The position numbers and the translations under genes are program-made. A stretch of 64,000 bases of DNA from Pomphorhynchus laevis (taxonomy: Eukaryota; Acanthocephala; Palaeacanthocephala; Echinorhynchida; Pomphorhynchidae). Position 1 is the first letter of the stretch. Each line of letters begins with the position of its first letter. Below, piece by piece: positions 12,401 to 21,518 of this stretch. The DNA lies in NCBI GenBank assembly GCA_012934845.2, contig WNNJ02000948.1:45674-109673 (forward strand), read 5' to 3'. The notes below the pieces were generated by a model. That model had not been told where the DNA came from, made no database searches, and worked only from the letters and a program-made list of their open reading frames with translations.

Positions 12401-13250
12401 TAGCAACGAAGACGGGGAGAGACAGGACGCCATCGGATTTTTGTCCTCGTGTGTACGACGTGAAAATTTCAGTTGATCTGACGTATTGATAAGGATGATT
12501 CACTGTTTTTTTACGTCGATGTTTCTCAATGCGAGCTAAATTGAGTTGGGCAATATCAAAAGGGGAGCGGTCATGATAGATACGAAAAGTAGACGAAGTG
12601 GTAAGAAGTTTAAAACGTTGAGAGAGTACCAATGAAGCATGTGAACTATGTCGGAAAACGATTTTTAGGAGTGGAGGACTAAGATGATTGGATTTAGTGG
12701 ATTTGTTTAAACGAATAAAGTATACAGGAGCGATATTATAGAAGAGGGATAAATTATCATTAGGAAAAATGGTTGCTAGGATAGACCTGAAAGCAGATAC
12801 ATCATCATCGAAGCGAGATTGTAGAGAAGCAGATTCGGGAAGCTTTAATTGATATGTTAACACTGCGATCGCGAGAAGGAAAACGATTACGTGGGAGTGG
12901 TGGACGAACATAGCTGGTAGGAGTAGAGGCAGAAGAGTAGATATAAGTAGGAACGACAAGAGTGCTTGATGGAGAATGAAGATAAGTTGGAGCATGTGTG
13001 ACAGGAGCGGGGTGTTGAATCGGTTGATCAGAGATGTGACTGGATATGATTTTAAATGAAGGATGTAACTTATTGGGAAGTGTTACGTGGGAGGTAGAGT
13101 AAGGAGAATTAAAATAGGTTGGGGCATGAGTGACAGGAATGGAGTGTTGAATTAGTTGATCGGAAATGTTACTGGAAATGATTTTGATGGAAGGGTGTAA
13201 ATTATTGAGAGGTGATACAGGGGGGGTCGAGTAAGGAGTTAGTGAGCCCA
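9440..13250 (-). mobile_element. L2/CR1-type LINE with complete ORF2, 5'-truncated
   Basis: A minus-strand non-LTR retrotransposon. Its 3' UTR lies at 9440-9526, ORF2 at 9527-12433 and ORF1 at 12384-13251. The 5' end stops inside or at the start of ORF1, against a hammerhead-bearing repeat at 13251. A detached copy of the same 3' end is at about 35840-35945. ORF2 is uninterrupted, which makes this the youngest-looking LINE in the window. Older relatives lie at 1180-2890, 3930-4530 and 41144-41750. Confidence 0.88.
9527..12433 (-). CDS. LINE ORF2: APE-type endonuclease and reverse transcriptase
   Basis: 968 residues, uninterrupted. It nicks target DNA and reverse-transcribes the element RNA. 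Endonuclease (about residues 20-240): INTRSI, CITESWHSD (catalytic Glu), VIVYRPGS, VLGDFNIRLD (Asp/Asn), LDIIAV and SNHFLV. The last block is SDH in active relatives, so an Asp is replaced by Asn here, a possible defect. RT (about 460-760): SYRPISLLPTLSKLLER, VSLDLSSAFDIVDH, SGVPQGSVLGPILFSL and MQYADDILIYA with both palm Asp. The tail ends SWNHLPIHIRQS, as in CR1/L2 ORF2. The start overlaps ORF1 by about 50 nt in another frame. The clade call is from motif style, not a tree. Confidence 0.88.
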   Translation of the reverse strand: MASCLSPSSLLVDIAPKHIFRLSLINTRSILHKADMLLDIFDQLSIDILCITESWHSDSDDLAIRRLCRSGCSLVESARQIAYHTSTASNHGGIVAIARHPMSLRKINVNIRYTSFELLICRLSTPFPLELVIVYRPGSVAPPLIFFNDLADRMSHWSLSYTPYFVLGDFNIRLDRPSDSDSITLTNLFSDFNYKLLSTSPNHILGGALDIIAVPNCFNDYTSLSITDPGLSNHFLVTLTLTRPHPPSPTLPLSTSSRPWKLLDIHILCTALLNSSLYSLPLNYISPDDLCILFDSELTSILNNILPSRLRRSQRLRHAPWFDSDCSLSQRRLRGSFCMYKRFLKRSPNSLPPNLRDSYFSQRRSHLILIRTKRTLFWRNQLESSSNSKSHWKILNSILSRSSTPCNINPDEFSSYLQTKLSNLLSLLPIAPLYPLLSLNTSLPELFHLLPVSSDEVSSVLLSLPNKTSPSDPIPTHLLKNICTFILPFLTTLFNSSIRSCTFPSIWKCATVRPIIKKQSLDSSLPSSYRPISLLPTLSKLLERLVLKQVNTYLYSSNLFPPFQAAFRSNYSTEIACLKVYNDLLISRDHKLCSVIVSLDLSSAFDIVDHSILLHRLRHDYGFSLPTVSWFSSYLSNRTFRVYSNSSLSHPSSIPSGVPQGSVLGPILFSLLLGDLSSISHKFNFHVMQYADDILIYAHAPVYRIRDLSVSASDCLVSISNHLSSLRLSLNPDKSKIMWILPRRLGFEPPSVSLNSTILPIVDNLVFLGFHFDNRLSLKPFVRDKVRSSTLILRNLRQVRRLIDFPSCMTLISSLLFSRLDYCLSLFSNSPKSTLLPLQRIVNAAVRILLRLRRFDHTSYHLASLDLPTIYCRVQIRLLIVAFRLVTFHTPSFLNLPFLDNSRPVYCSLRSCNSLLLHVPNYSTSFGLRSFLVAAPLSWNHLPIHIRQSTSLQCFKRQIRSHLNNLTA

Positions 13251-13251
13251 C
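12384..13251 (-). pseudogene. LINE ORF1, in two frames
   Basis: Upstream of ORF2 on the minus strand. The first part (12805-13251) is Pro/Ser/Thr-rich and contains a duplicated block of about 35 residues around HPSIKIISS and HPSFKIISS. The second part (12384-12995, another frame) carries the compact domain DDDVSAFRSILA, PVYFIRLNK and IVFRHSSHASLVLS, which matches ORF1 of the LINE at 5063. The frame change near 12830 and the lack of a 5' region suggest that ORF1 is broken and truncated even though ORF2 is whole. Confidence 0.65.
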
Positions 13252-13740
13252 GCAGTGAGCGTGGGCTCACTGCTGATGAGGTCCACCCACGCTGATTGTA
13301 GTGTACAGTGATGCTGATAGGATTCAAACAACCACACGAGGATAATATCAAACCGACCAGTTAAGAATAATGGCTCGTGTATGCAATATTCACAATAGTA
13401 AAAAGACAGCTTACGGTTTACTGTCCAGTGAACATTTCGTATAAGAACGGAATAAAAAATCGGTGTGTGGTGGATTCGAATTGCGAATATTAGTTACCGC
13501 CCACACCAAATATAGAACACATTAATTGTGTAATTTGGTATATAAGCCAAATATAAACCAGCATTTCGGCGACAAGGAATCAGCAGAAGCAGTAAAAGGA
13601 CCGAAACACGAAATGTAGGCGTGGGCTCACTGCTGATGAGGTCCACCCACGCTGATTGTAGTGTACAGTGATGCTGATAGGATTCAAACAACCACACGAG
13701 GATAATATCAAACCGACCAGTCAAGAATAAGTTTAATTTG
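13251..13740 (+). repeat. Tandem pair of a 361-bp hammerhead-bearing repeat
   Basis: Positions 13261-13370 and 13622-13731 are nearly identical direct copies, period 361 bp. Each carries the CTGATGA strand and the cleavage strand of a hammerhead ribozyme. The GAAA strand is seen only before the second copy. The 5' edge abuts the LINE at 13250 through a 29-bp inverted repeat (13241-13270). The spacer has no ORF. Diverged relatives lie at 25150-25720 and 26030-26400. Confidence 0.75.
13599..13672 (+). ncRNA. Hammerhead ribozyme core, scrambled strand order (HH-1)
   Basis: In order: stem II strand GGACC (13599-13603), GAAA (13604-13607), stem III 5' strand (CAC, then GCGTGGG at 13620-13626), stem I strand TCACTG (13628-13633), CTGATGA (13634-13640), stem II partner GGTCC (13641-13645), stem III partner CCCACGC (13647-13653) and GTGT (13662-13665), cleavage base A (13666), stem I partner CAGTGA (13667-13672). 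Every base of the conserved core is present and all three stems pair (5, 7+4 and 6 bp). The strand order GAAA, CUGAUGA, cleavage is not the standard cyclic order, so one copy alone gives mutually crossing stems. Confidence 0.7.
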
Positions 13741-13749
13741 TTAAATGTA

Positions 13750-15825
13750 ATTGAAATCATTTATGATCTTAAATTTAATCAGCGTTGGTAGAGGAAGGTG
13801 CTACCTTCAATTTGAAAACATACCTATTTTTTCCTTAGTATTACTATTAAAGTTATTTTTTTATTTTAAGTTGATATATCTGTGCAGTCCTTTTTATCAT
13901 TAAAATTTAAATCAGCGTTGATAGCAAAAGTTATACATTCAATTTGAAAACCAACATATTTTGAGATTAATTACTATAGTCAAGCTATTCATTTCAAACT
14001 AGCTGTTTGTAAGAACAGACAACTAGTTTGTACAGAAAACCTGTGTACAATATTTTCAATAAGAAAAGTATGTTTTAATTTAAAGTTTCATTAAACGTCG
14101 AAAAAAGTGTTTTACTTCATCAAACAGAGCTTTTTACCCTAGTTAGATAAAAAGTTTGCAGGTGTGCGGAATGTTAATAGCAACTTTTATTCTAACATGT
14201 TTTGTTATTTCATTCAAATATTTTAACGAAATGAAATTTTAGCTACATATTTGTTGAATAAACAAATATATTTCACCTTCCTGTTCAATAAAAAATTGAA
14301 TTTGAACTGTTAAGTGAAGCAAAAGCGTAAATAGTTTTATTCCTTCAATGAATACTTTTACTGACCAAAATAAACTCATTACTTCTTTAATTATTCCCTT
14401 ATTATAAAGGAAATTATTACTCCCTTTCATATGTAATTATATAAATAATTATTATGAATAATTATTTATCATATAATTATTTAATTATGTAACGATATGA
14501 AATTGATATTTGCAAAAAATGATAACGGTTAATAAAAAATTACAATTTTAATCTTCTATAATCATTTATAATCTGCATTATAAACGGCCAAATGATAGAG
14601 AAGCTTTAAATTAAAAAATATCATATTAGTTATTTGGTATTAATTTATATTAGGCGTTGCTATTTAATTTGAGGTTTTATTGATTTTAGTATCTAATTTT
14701 AATTTTAAAAATATCAAATTTATAAAAATGCTTGGTTAGTCTCATCGTCGGTAGATACTGCAACAATTGATCGCATAATACCATCATGAGCGGTTACACA
14801 CCCCAAACTTCGGCGACTCATCACATCCCAGATATGCACCTAAACAAAGTTGTAATAAAATAATTTTTCAACAATAACAAAATCAATATTTTAAGAGTTT
14901 TATACTTTAACAGATTGATGATTCGAACTGTTCTATAAGCGATTCGAATTGTTTAATAAGCGATTCGAATTATTTGAAATTTATTATTTGAAAAAAATAT
15001 AATTCCGAAAAACACAACTTTAAAATTAATCTACAATTCTGAGTTAAACTTAATAAAAATAGAAATATTATTTATTGATATGAACTTAGAACCAATTAAT
15101 ATCGATTAGAATCAATTACTAGCAGAAACTTCAAGTTAAAATATCTACTCATTTACAAAATAATGAGAGTTTGATAATGTGGATATAATTACCTTATTTA
15201 TATTATCAGTTATTAGTTATTATTAGTTTATATATGATGAGTCATCATCACCAGTATATTCGGGTAATGCGATAAATAGTATGTTAAATCTTATTTAATT
15301 ATAGAAAGTATATTGTGCTAATATTTAATTTATAATAATAAATTTAACAGCAAGAAGATATCTTGTTGAATAGTAAAAATGCGAAGACAGCAAAATATTC
15401 TTACTTGGTAGCAAGCATATTTAATAGCAAGATGGCCTTTTAAATATCGAATAATAATTGAATGTGGCATTTACACTGCTTCGCTATTTTCTGGCAATGA
15501 ATTTTGGTAGCAATGACTAATTGAAATATGTTTTATAAATATCATCAGCTATTTTTGTTAATTACCCAATCATTGATTTACTTCATCCTTCTTATCTAGT
15601 AGAGGCTGGATTTTATCCCATTACTTGAAACGTATGATGATGAAATATAAGGAAAGATAACGGCATTGTGTCAGAATTTATAAATTCTGAATTTATATAT
15701 TTTGATTTATAATTCTGAAGTTATATATTCTGATTTATAATTCTGATTTATATTCTGAATTTATATATTCTGATTTATAATTCTGATGGAAATGTAACTT
15801 TCGAAGACGAGTTTAAAAAATTAAA
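13750..15825 (-). repeat. Inverted duplication, arm A segment 3 (DCAF13 intron/exon copy)
   Basis: Reverse complement of about 37360-39910. The stretch 14239-14430 is identical to 39242-39433, so the duplication is recent. Relative to the other arm it lacks about 0.5 kb, which removes the end of DCAF13 exon 3 and all of exon 4. Its right edge is a 26-bp palindrome (15806-15831). Its left part (13750-14000) belongs to the repeat family that flanks the hammerhead units. Confidence 0.88.
14723..14839 (-). pseudogene. DCAF13 exon 3 partial copy
   Basis: On the minus strand from 14839 this repeats the first 117 nt of DCAF13 exon 3 (38325-38441), including the acceptor side ctttgtttag before it. 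One substitution is seen in the exon, changing a Val codon to Met. The copy stops in the middle of the exon and runs straight into intron sequence because about 0.5 kb is missing. There is no start codon or flanking exon, so it is a fragment carried by the inverted duplication. Confidence 0.9.
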
Positions 15826-15840
15826 CTCGTCTTTATTGCA

Positions 15841-18800
15841 GGCGCAAATCTTTTCGGCCTCCCTAAAAAGAATGGAAGCATTAGACCAGTAGCGATGGGT
15901 GAGACGTTACGACGTTTATGTTCAAAGTGTGCCTGCTCTCGCTTACGGGACCGCTTCGCATCATTCTTTGCTCCCACACAACTCGGAGTTGCCTCACGAA
16001 ATGCAGTTGATATGATTGTTCATAACGTCTCTCGCACTCATCATAGTCGATCAAATGATCCCAATTGTGTATGGGCTAAGGTCGACCTGTCAAACGCCTT
16101 TTATAGTATTAGCAGATCTTCAATCATTTCCGCCGTTAATAGTAATGTTCCAGAGCTGTCGTCGTGGGTATCTTTCCGCTTAAAATCGCCTTCCCTTACG
16201 ATTTGGTCAGTTCAGACCTTTACTATCATCGGAGGGAGTACAACAAGGCGACCCGCTATCTCCAATGTTTTTTTCGTTGGCGATTCAAAACACCATCTTG
16301 AAAATCTCGAATATCCCTGGCATTGTATACAATCAATGGTATTTGGATGATGGGATAATCAGTGGAAGTCCACAGGCAATCGCTCAGTCCCTCAACACCT
16401 TGAATTATGACTTCCTCACACTCAAACTTCATCTTAATTGGTCAAAATCCGAAATAATCGGCGTGCCTGACGCGATTCAAATTTGTTCAAACCTCTGCCA
16501 CTTATCGCCGGCTAACAACACTACAGGCAATTTTTAGCTGTTGGGGTCACCAATTGGCTCAACTGACTTTATCAAAGACGTCTTGCTCAGGGATTTGTTA
16601 CCAAGGCTCACGAAAGAAATTGAAGTCATTGCAAACTTGCCAGATCCCCAGTCGGCCTACCTTATCCTTAGACACTGTGCGTCCGCCCTCAAGATCGGCC
16701 ATCTAATGCGCACCATTTCACCATTAACACTAAGAGGTTTCACTCAGGCTTTTGATGATGTTATCATGAAAGCTTTTGAAAATTTTACAGCCTCACAGTT
16801 AACTGTCTCTGCTAAGATTCAGGCTTCACTACCCTTTCGCTTAGGTGGTTTCGGTCTCAGGAATACTACAATTTATTCAAGCAACGCGTTTGTCACGAGT
16901 GTCCGAGCTGTCTCCGAGATTTCGTCCAGAGAACCTAACCAATATGTCGGGTTTGAGGGAGCATTGTCAGAATTGTCAGTATTGACTGGGAAAGATAACC
17001 TCCAACATATTTGCTCCGACGGTTCCACAACGTCCTGCCACATTGACCGTCTGCGCTTCGATCGCCTACTTGAGGAATCCAACAATCTGGATAAGGCCAG
17101 ATTACGTGCGACAGCCTGTTCGAAAGCTGCGTCATGGCTTCAGGTTACGCCTAGCATTAGCCAAGCCCTAGATCTAACCCCACCACAATTCTACATTCTC
17201 TGCCGCATGTGGTTAGGTTTAGCGATTTTCCCTCCTAACCATAAGTGTGGGCGATGCTATTCCGATACCGACCTTCTGGGTTTTCACGCCCCCTCCTGCC
17301 AATATGGTGGTCATCGCGGGTTGAGGCACGATGGCATAAGAGACGTCATCTATGAAGCGGCCCAGTTTGCACGTATGCACGTTGGTCTGGAGGTCCGCGG
17401 GTTATTGACTGATGTAAAAGAGCGCCCGGCCGATATTCTAATATACGGAGATCCTCCTGAAGCGATTGACTTCGCAGTCACGCACCCACAACAAGTTGCA
17501 TACGTAGATATCGCGAGCGCAAGTGGAGGGGCAGCAGCGGCGGCTTATGCCAACAATGTGAAAGATCGTAAATATCGGTCAAGAATGGAAGCAGCCGGAT
17601 ACAAGTTCACACCGGCAGTAATCGAGTGTTTTGCGGTTGGAATGATGCCGGCCTTAACGTCATCCGGCGTATTGCTGGCCGCATGAGCAGAACAAGTGGT
17701 GTTAGATATAACATCGTAGCTGCTCGATTATTCCAACGATCGTCCATCGCCTTAATGCGTGGCAACGCCAGAGCGATTCTGGCTTCGCTAGACAATATAC
17801 AGCCCTTCACAAGCCTACCTAGGTCAGCGTCCGAACCTAGGATTCGAACTTTCAGCCAAGGCATATGTGATATGGTCGAGGTCCAGAACGGAACGGCTCA
17901 TACAGACCATTTTTGCGATGACACACATCTGGAAGGTTGTAATAATCAACGTGATCGAACAGACTTTTTACTAAATCCAGTTGCTTTATTAACAACGTCC
18001 AACACGAACTCGTTCTGTGAGCGCGTGGTGCGAGACTCGAATAGCCTTCTAATTCTACTGACGACCGGTTCAGTCAAAACCGTTCAATGTGCAGTGGATC
18101 TGGGAATAAGACCTCAAATTAAACTTTACGTTTCTGAGACCGACGAGCGTTGCCTGCTGCTGAAAAAAACCACGATGGACACGATGAAGAAGGCAATCTT
18201 CAGAATATGGATTCGTATCATGGCCGAAAAATTCCAAACAGCGAGGCTGATGAATGTTACAATTTTGTGGGCAACAATCAAGTAAGGACACCGCATGGTG
18301 ATTGTGGAAAAGAAGACGACACATCTACCTGGACAATAAATACGGATTTCAATATCGGACAAAATTGCACGCACTTATTGTGTAACCCTCCCATCTAATT
18401 GGACAATACGCACTCTGCGATCGGCAACTTTGGGATATGTGATCCGGCATTCGACTATCCAACAGGCAATACTCTTGCTGATACAGAAGAAGCGACATGA
18501 ATTAACAGGGATGACGAGATTTTCGGCGACGATCGCGCTTCTCCTACTTCGTCAAACTTAACCGAATGCGATAAAGATCTTCACAAATCCAGAGACTCCA
18601 CAAACAGATACGATGCAGCCGGATCGCACTTTAATGTGATCAATGGAGACCTCAATAGACTGATCAGTCCGGAACTAAACGTGATGCGGTCTTTAGGACA
18701 AAACCCGACAGTAACTGAGTTGCAGTACAATCAACGCGTGGACTCGGACGGTAACGAAACCTCCGAGTTTCGCGGGCCCATCGCAATGGATAAGAAGATG

Positions 18801-18870
18801 AAGAGCAACAATATGTAGTTACTAATAATGACTTTAAAACATTTTGTTTGAAACGTACATTTTAAACTAT
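15841..18870 (+). mobile_element. RT / PD-(D/E)XK nuclease retroelement, 5'-truncated
   Basis: An island of higher GC content that is entirely retroelement. It begins in the RT domain (LPKKNGSIRPVAMGETLRR, VDLSNAFYSIS, a YLDDG palm motif near 16345). It continues through a Cys-containing stretch (CGRCYSDTDLLGFHAPSC) into a C-terminal nuclease-like domain (RPADILIYG, IDFAVTHP, VKDRKYRSRM, FTPAVIECFAVG) and a terminal SGVRYNIVAARLFQ ... RGNARAIL segment. This combination is known from invertebrate and oomycete non-LTR-like elements with a restriction-type endonuclease. The clade is not resolved. The copy looks old and broken. From 18285 to 18870 only non-conserved sequence is seen. Confidence 0.75.
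16541..17686 (+). pseudogene. Retroelement RT thumb and PD-(D/E)XK nuclease region
   Basis: The longest open frame of the element, 381 codons. Residues 1-130 are the RT thumb region (IGSTDFIKDVL, LRLGGFGLRN-type motif LPFRLGGFGLRN). Residues 225-255 have the Cys/His pattern CGRCYSDTDL ... HAPSCQYGGHRGLRHDGI. Residues 285-380 carry RPAD, DFAVTH and the E..KY-type VKDRKYRS segment expected of a restriction-like nuclease. Such proteins cut target DNA for target-primed reverse transcription. The frame is part of a larger broken ORF and is not a host gene. Confidence 0.7.
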
Positions 18871-18894
18871 TAAAAAATAAATATAATTATTAAA

Positions 18895-19375
18895 AATACT
18901 AATATAAAAGTAACATAATTTATTTTGCTTCCATTCTTTCATATAAAAATGATTAGCTGTAACGTGTTATAAATCAGGCTTATTTTACAAATAATATTGT
19001 GGCTAACAATATTATGTTTATATTATGGCTAACAATATTATGTTAATATTGTTAGCCATAATATTTTTACAATTACTAATACACGATACAGGCCTGTGTT
19101 AGCGAACAAGTATCTACTCTGAACCTGATGCTAGATATAGGCATAATTCATACGTCGAAAGGTCCTTTAAGGTGTCAAATCCATTAAAAATTCGTAAAGT
19201 GTTTGATTGTAATATTTGAGGAACAAGATGCAAAAATGATCCTATAATGGATCATTAATGATCCTATAATCATCTTCATTAATGATCCTATAACCTTATT
19301 ATTAAGTTTATATTGTAAAAGATTACGATCATTATTGCCGAATGTCTTACTGAATTAGATGTATATTGCGTTGCT
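18895..19375 (+). repeat. Third copy of the duplicated segment (empty-site copy)
   Basis: The same orientation as arm A: it matches 4995-5062 joined directly to 8953-9440. It shows the site uninterrupted by the CR1-like LINE. It carries an extra local duplication of the phrase gatcctataat (about 19240-19290). It is non-coding. From 19376 to 20330 no gene is seen; 19500-19830 has somewhat higher GC and may be a retroelement tail that I cannot place. Confidence 0.8.
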
Positions 19376-20332
19376 TTACAACCTGTCTTATAAGACGACC
19401 GACCACGCGATTTTGAAAAAATTGAGTCAATTATTAATCTATTATGACTATAATTGATTTTTTTGGAAAGTAAAGTTCGAATGAAAATTTAATCGCTGGG
19501 AGGGTAAAGTTGTAAAAAGTTTGTACGAATGTTTCAAGATTGTTGTTCAACGATAGAATTCAGCATCTATCATTAAGTGAGAAAGCTCAGTTGCCCCTCT
19601 GGGGTACCTGGGCAATCTTGTCATTAGTATTTTTTATAGAGGACGTCCCCCTGTGTAAAGATCAAAATTTCTTAAGCTCCTCATCTCGTGATTACCAACC
19701 ATTGTCCACCTATACTGGATCCTCAGTTGTGTGAGAGACCCTGAGTGGTTCATACGGAAGACGGTGCACTGGTATAGGCTGTAGGGATCTGATACCCATT
19801 GCCCGTCATTATAGAAGACGACTGAACCAATATCGTTGTTTTTACCTTTTTTCTACCTTATACATTTTTACCTTGCGTGTAACATTATTTAATGGTTTTG
19901 TGTTTTTATTTAAATAATCCTTTCTTACTTTATAGTAATTCACTGAATTAACGTATGTCTTATTTTTGTTTATTTATAATGTATCAACCGCGCTATAATT
20001 TATGTATTTGATGACCGAGTAGCTATTAAAATTAAAAAATTATGTTCATAATCGCAGAGGAAACGACGATTTTATTTGCTCAGTGCATGGCATATCAGGA
20101 CATGCTGCCGTATTTGTTTTTGCAAGGCATCATTCTAATTAGTGTTGAACTTTGAACTTAAAGGATTTGATGTTTAGACAATTATCATGTGTTATAAATG
20201 TTTCAACATTATAAATGCTGTTATTTATAAAATATTGCATTATATTCATGAACGAATAATTTGAAAATTTGATACGATATATAAAAATTTTCGTTTTATT
20301 ATTATGATATTTTTTCAAAACGAGCTATTGAG

Positions 20333-20455
20333 TGCAAGACAAAGCCGCAAATTGCTGTTCATTCTGTTCACTTTTGATATAAAAGATTAAAAAATGTAGT
20401 GTAGAATGTAATCAGCCGAATGGGTAGTTCAACACTGGTTGACACTCCATCTACT
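20333..20455 (+). repeat. Direct repeat flanking a LINE fragment, copy 1
   Basis: A stretch of about 120 bp beginning gagtgcaagacaaagccgca, repeated at 21217-21335 with about 90 percent identity by eye. The two copies bracket a LINE 3' fragment (20760-21216). The repeat is too long for an ordinary LINE target duplication, so it is either an older SINE-like unit present twice or a local duplication. Confidence 0.7.
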
Positions 20456-20759
20456 CATCTTAGCTAAATCAGGCTGCAAGAGGCAGTAATCATCACAAAA
20501 ACTGATATCATTCCATATTTTAAAGTCATTAGCACAAACCCATATTACTCGAAGTAGTTACGACAAATTATCACAAATTGTGTAAAAGTATATCATAAGA
20601 TAGACTTATAAGAATACTATAAACTATAGTCTTCTTAGTATCTATATTCTTAGTATCGACTAAGACTATATACTTCTTATTGCCGAGCTTTTACCTAGTA
20701 TCATAAGAAGAACATGCACTAGAGTTGACATCATAGTCACTTCTAGTAAATGTTCTAGG

Positions 20760-21216
20760 ATGAGACTTGGTAAATGTATGATTTACCTTTGCTACAATAT
20801 TTGTGATAAGTTTGACGATCCTAATATAAGGTATATGTATTTGGGCGTATTAATTAAAATAACATTAAAATCCATATACATGGTTTACCAATATAAGTAC
20901 TTTTTACACCATCTATTTACACTTTCACCTTATGACAATTTACGAGGACACAAGCTAAAACTAATACACAAATTGGAACCGAGACGCTTCCGAAGTCACA
21001 TAAGACATCGAATTATCAAACGATGGAACAATTTACCAGCTGATGTTGCTGATGATACGTATATTTCAGGATTGAAGAACTATCATCGTGCTGATTCTTG
21101 TCTTAAATCCTGACAGTTTTTTGTTGACTATATTTAAGTCTTTTTCTTTTTATTGCGATGCCCTTGTCTTGAGCTTTGCTCTTTTGGTGATCAATTAAAT
21201 AAGTAATTATTATTTA
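20760..21216 (+). mobile_element. CR1-like LINE 3' end fragment
   Basis: The frame 20760-21113 ends with a typical CR1-group ORF2 C-terminus: LSPYDNLRGHKLKL, then RRFRSHIRHRIIKRWNNL, and LPADVADDTYISGLKNY. About 100 bp of 3' UTR follow, ending in an AT-rich tail at 21216. It is 5'-truncated with no RT core. It is a different family from the elements at 5063 and 9440, as the RGH...WNNLP tail differs from theirs. Confidence 0.75.
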
Positions 21217-21335
21217 GTACAAGACAAAGCCGCAAATTGCTGTTCAGTCTGTTCACTGTTGATATAAAAAAACAAATGAAGTGTCGAATGTAATCAGCCG
21301 AATGGGTAGTTCAACACTGATTGATGGTTCGAGCT
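21217..21335 (+). repeat. Direct repeat flanking a LINE fragment, copy 2
   Basis: The second copy of the 20333-20455 repeat. It starts agtacaagacaaagccgcaa and ends near ttcaacactgattga. It lies about 180 bp before the RSL24D1 start codon, so it sits in that gene's presumptive promoter or 5' region. Confidence 0.7.
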
Positions 21336-21518
21336 GTCATGAATCCACTTCCTCACTTAGAGTTTAAAATGTGAATGTATTGGCTCATCTGTACAAATAG
21401 TGTTTTTATAAAATGCATTGATTAATTAAATGTATACGCTGTTTTTGCTCTTCAAAATATTCACTACGTTTTATTATGAACTTGGAGGTATTTTATATAT
21501 TTATTGCAGATTTAAAAC

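Noticed and set aside
14239-14430. 63-codon frame identical to 39242-39433
   Set aside because: The identity is explained by the inverted duplication. The frame is intronic, with no protein-like pattern.
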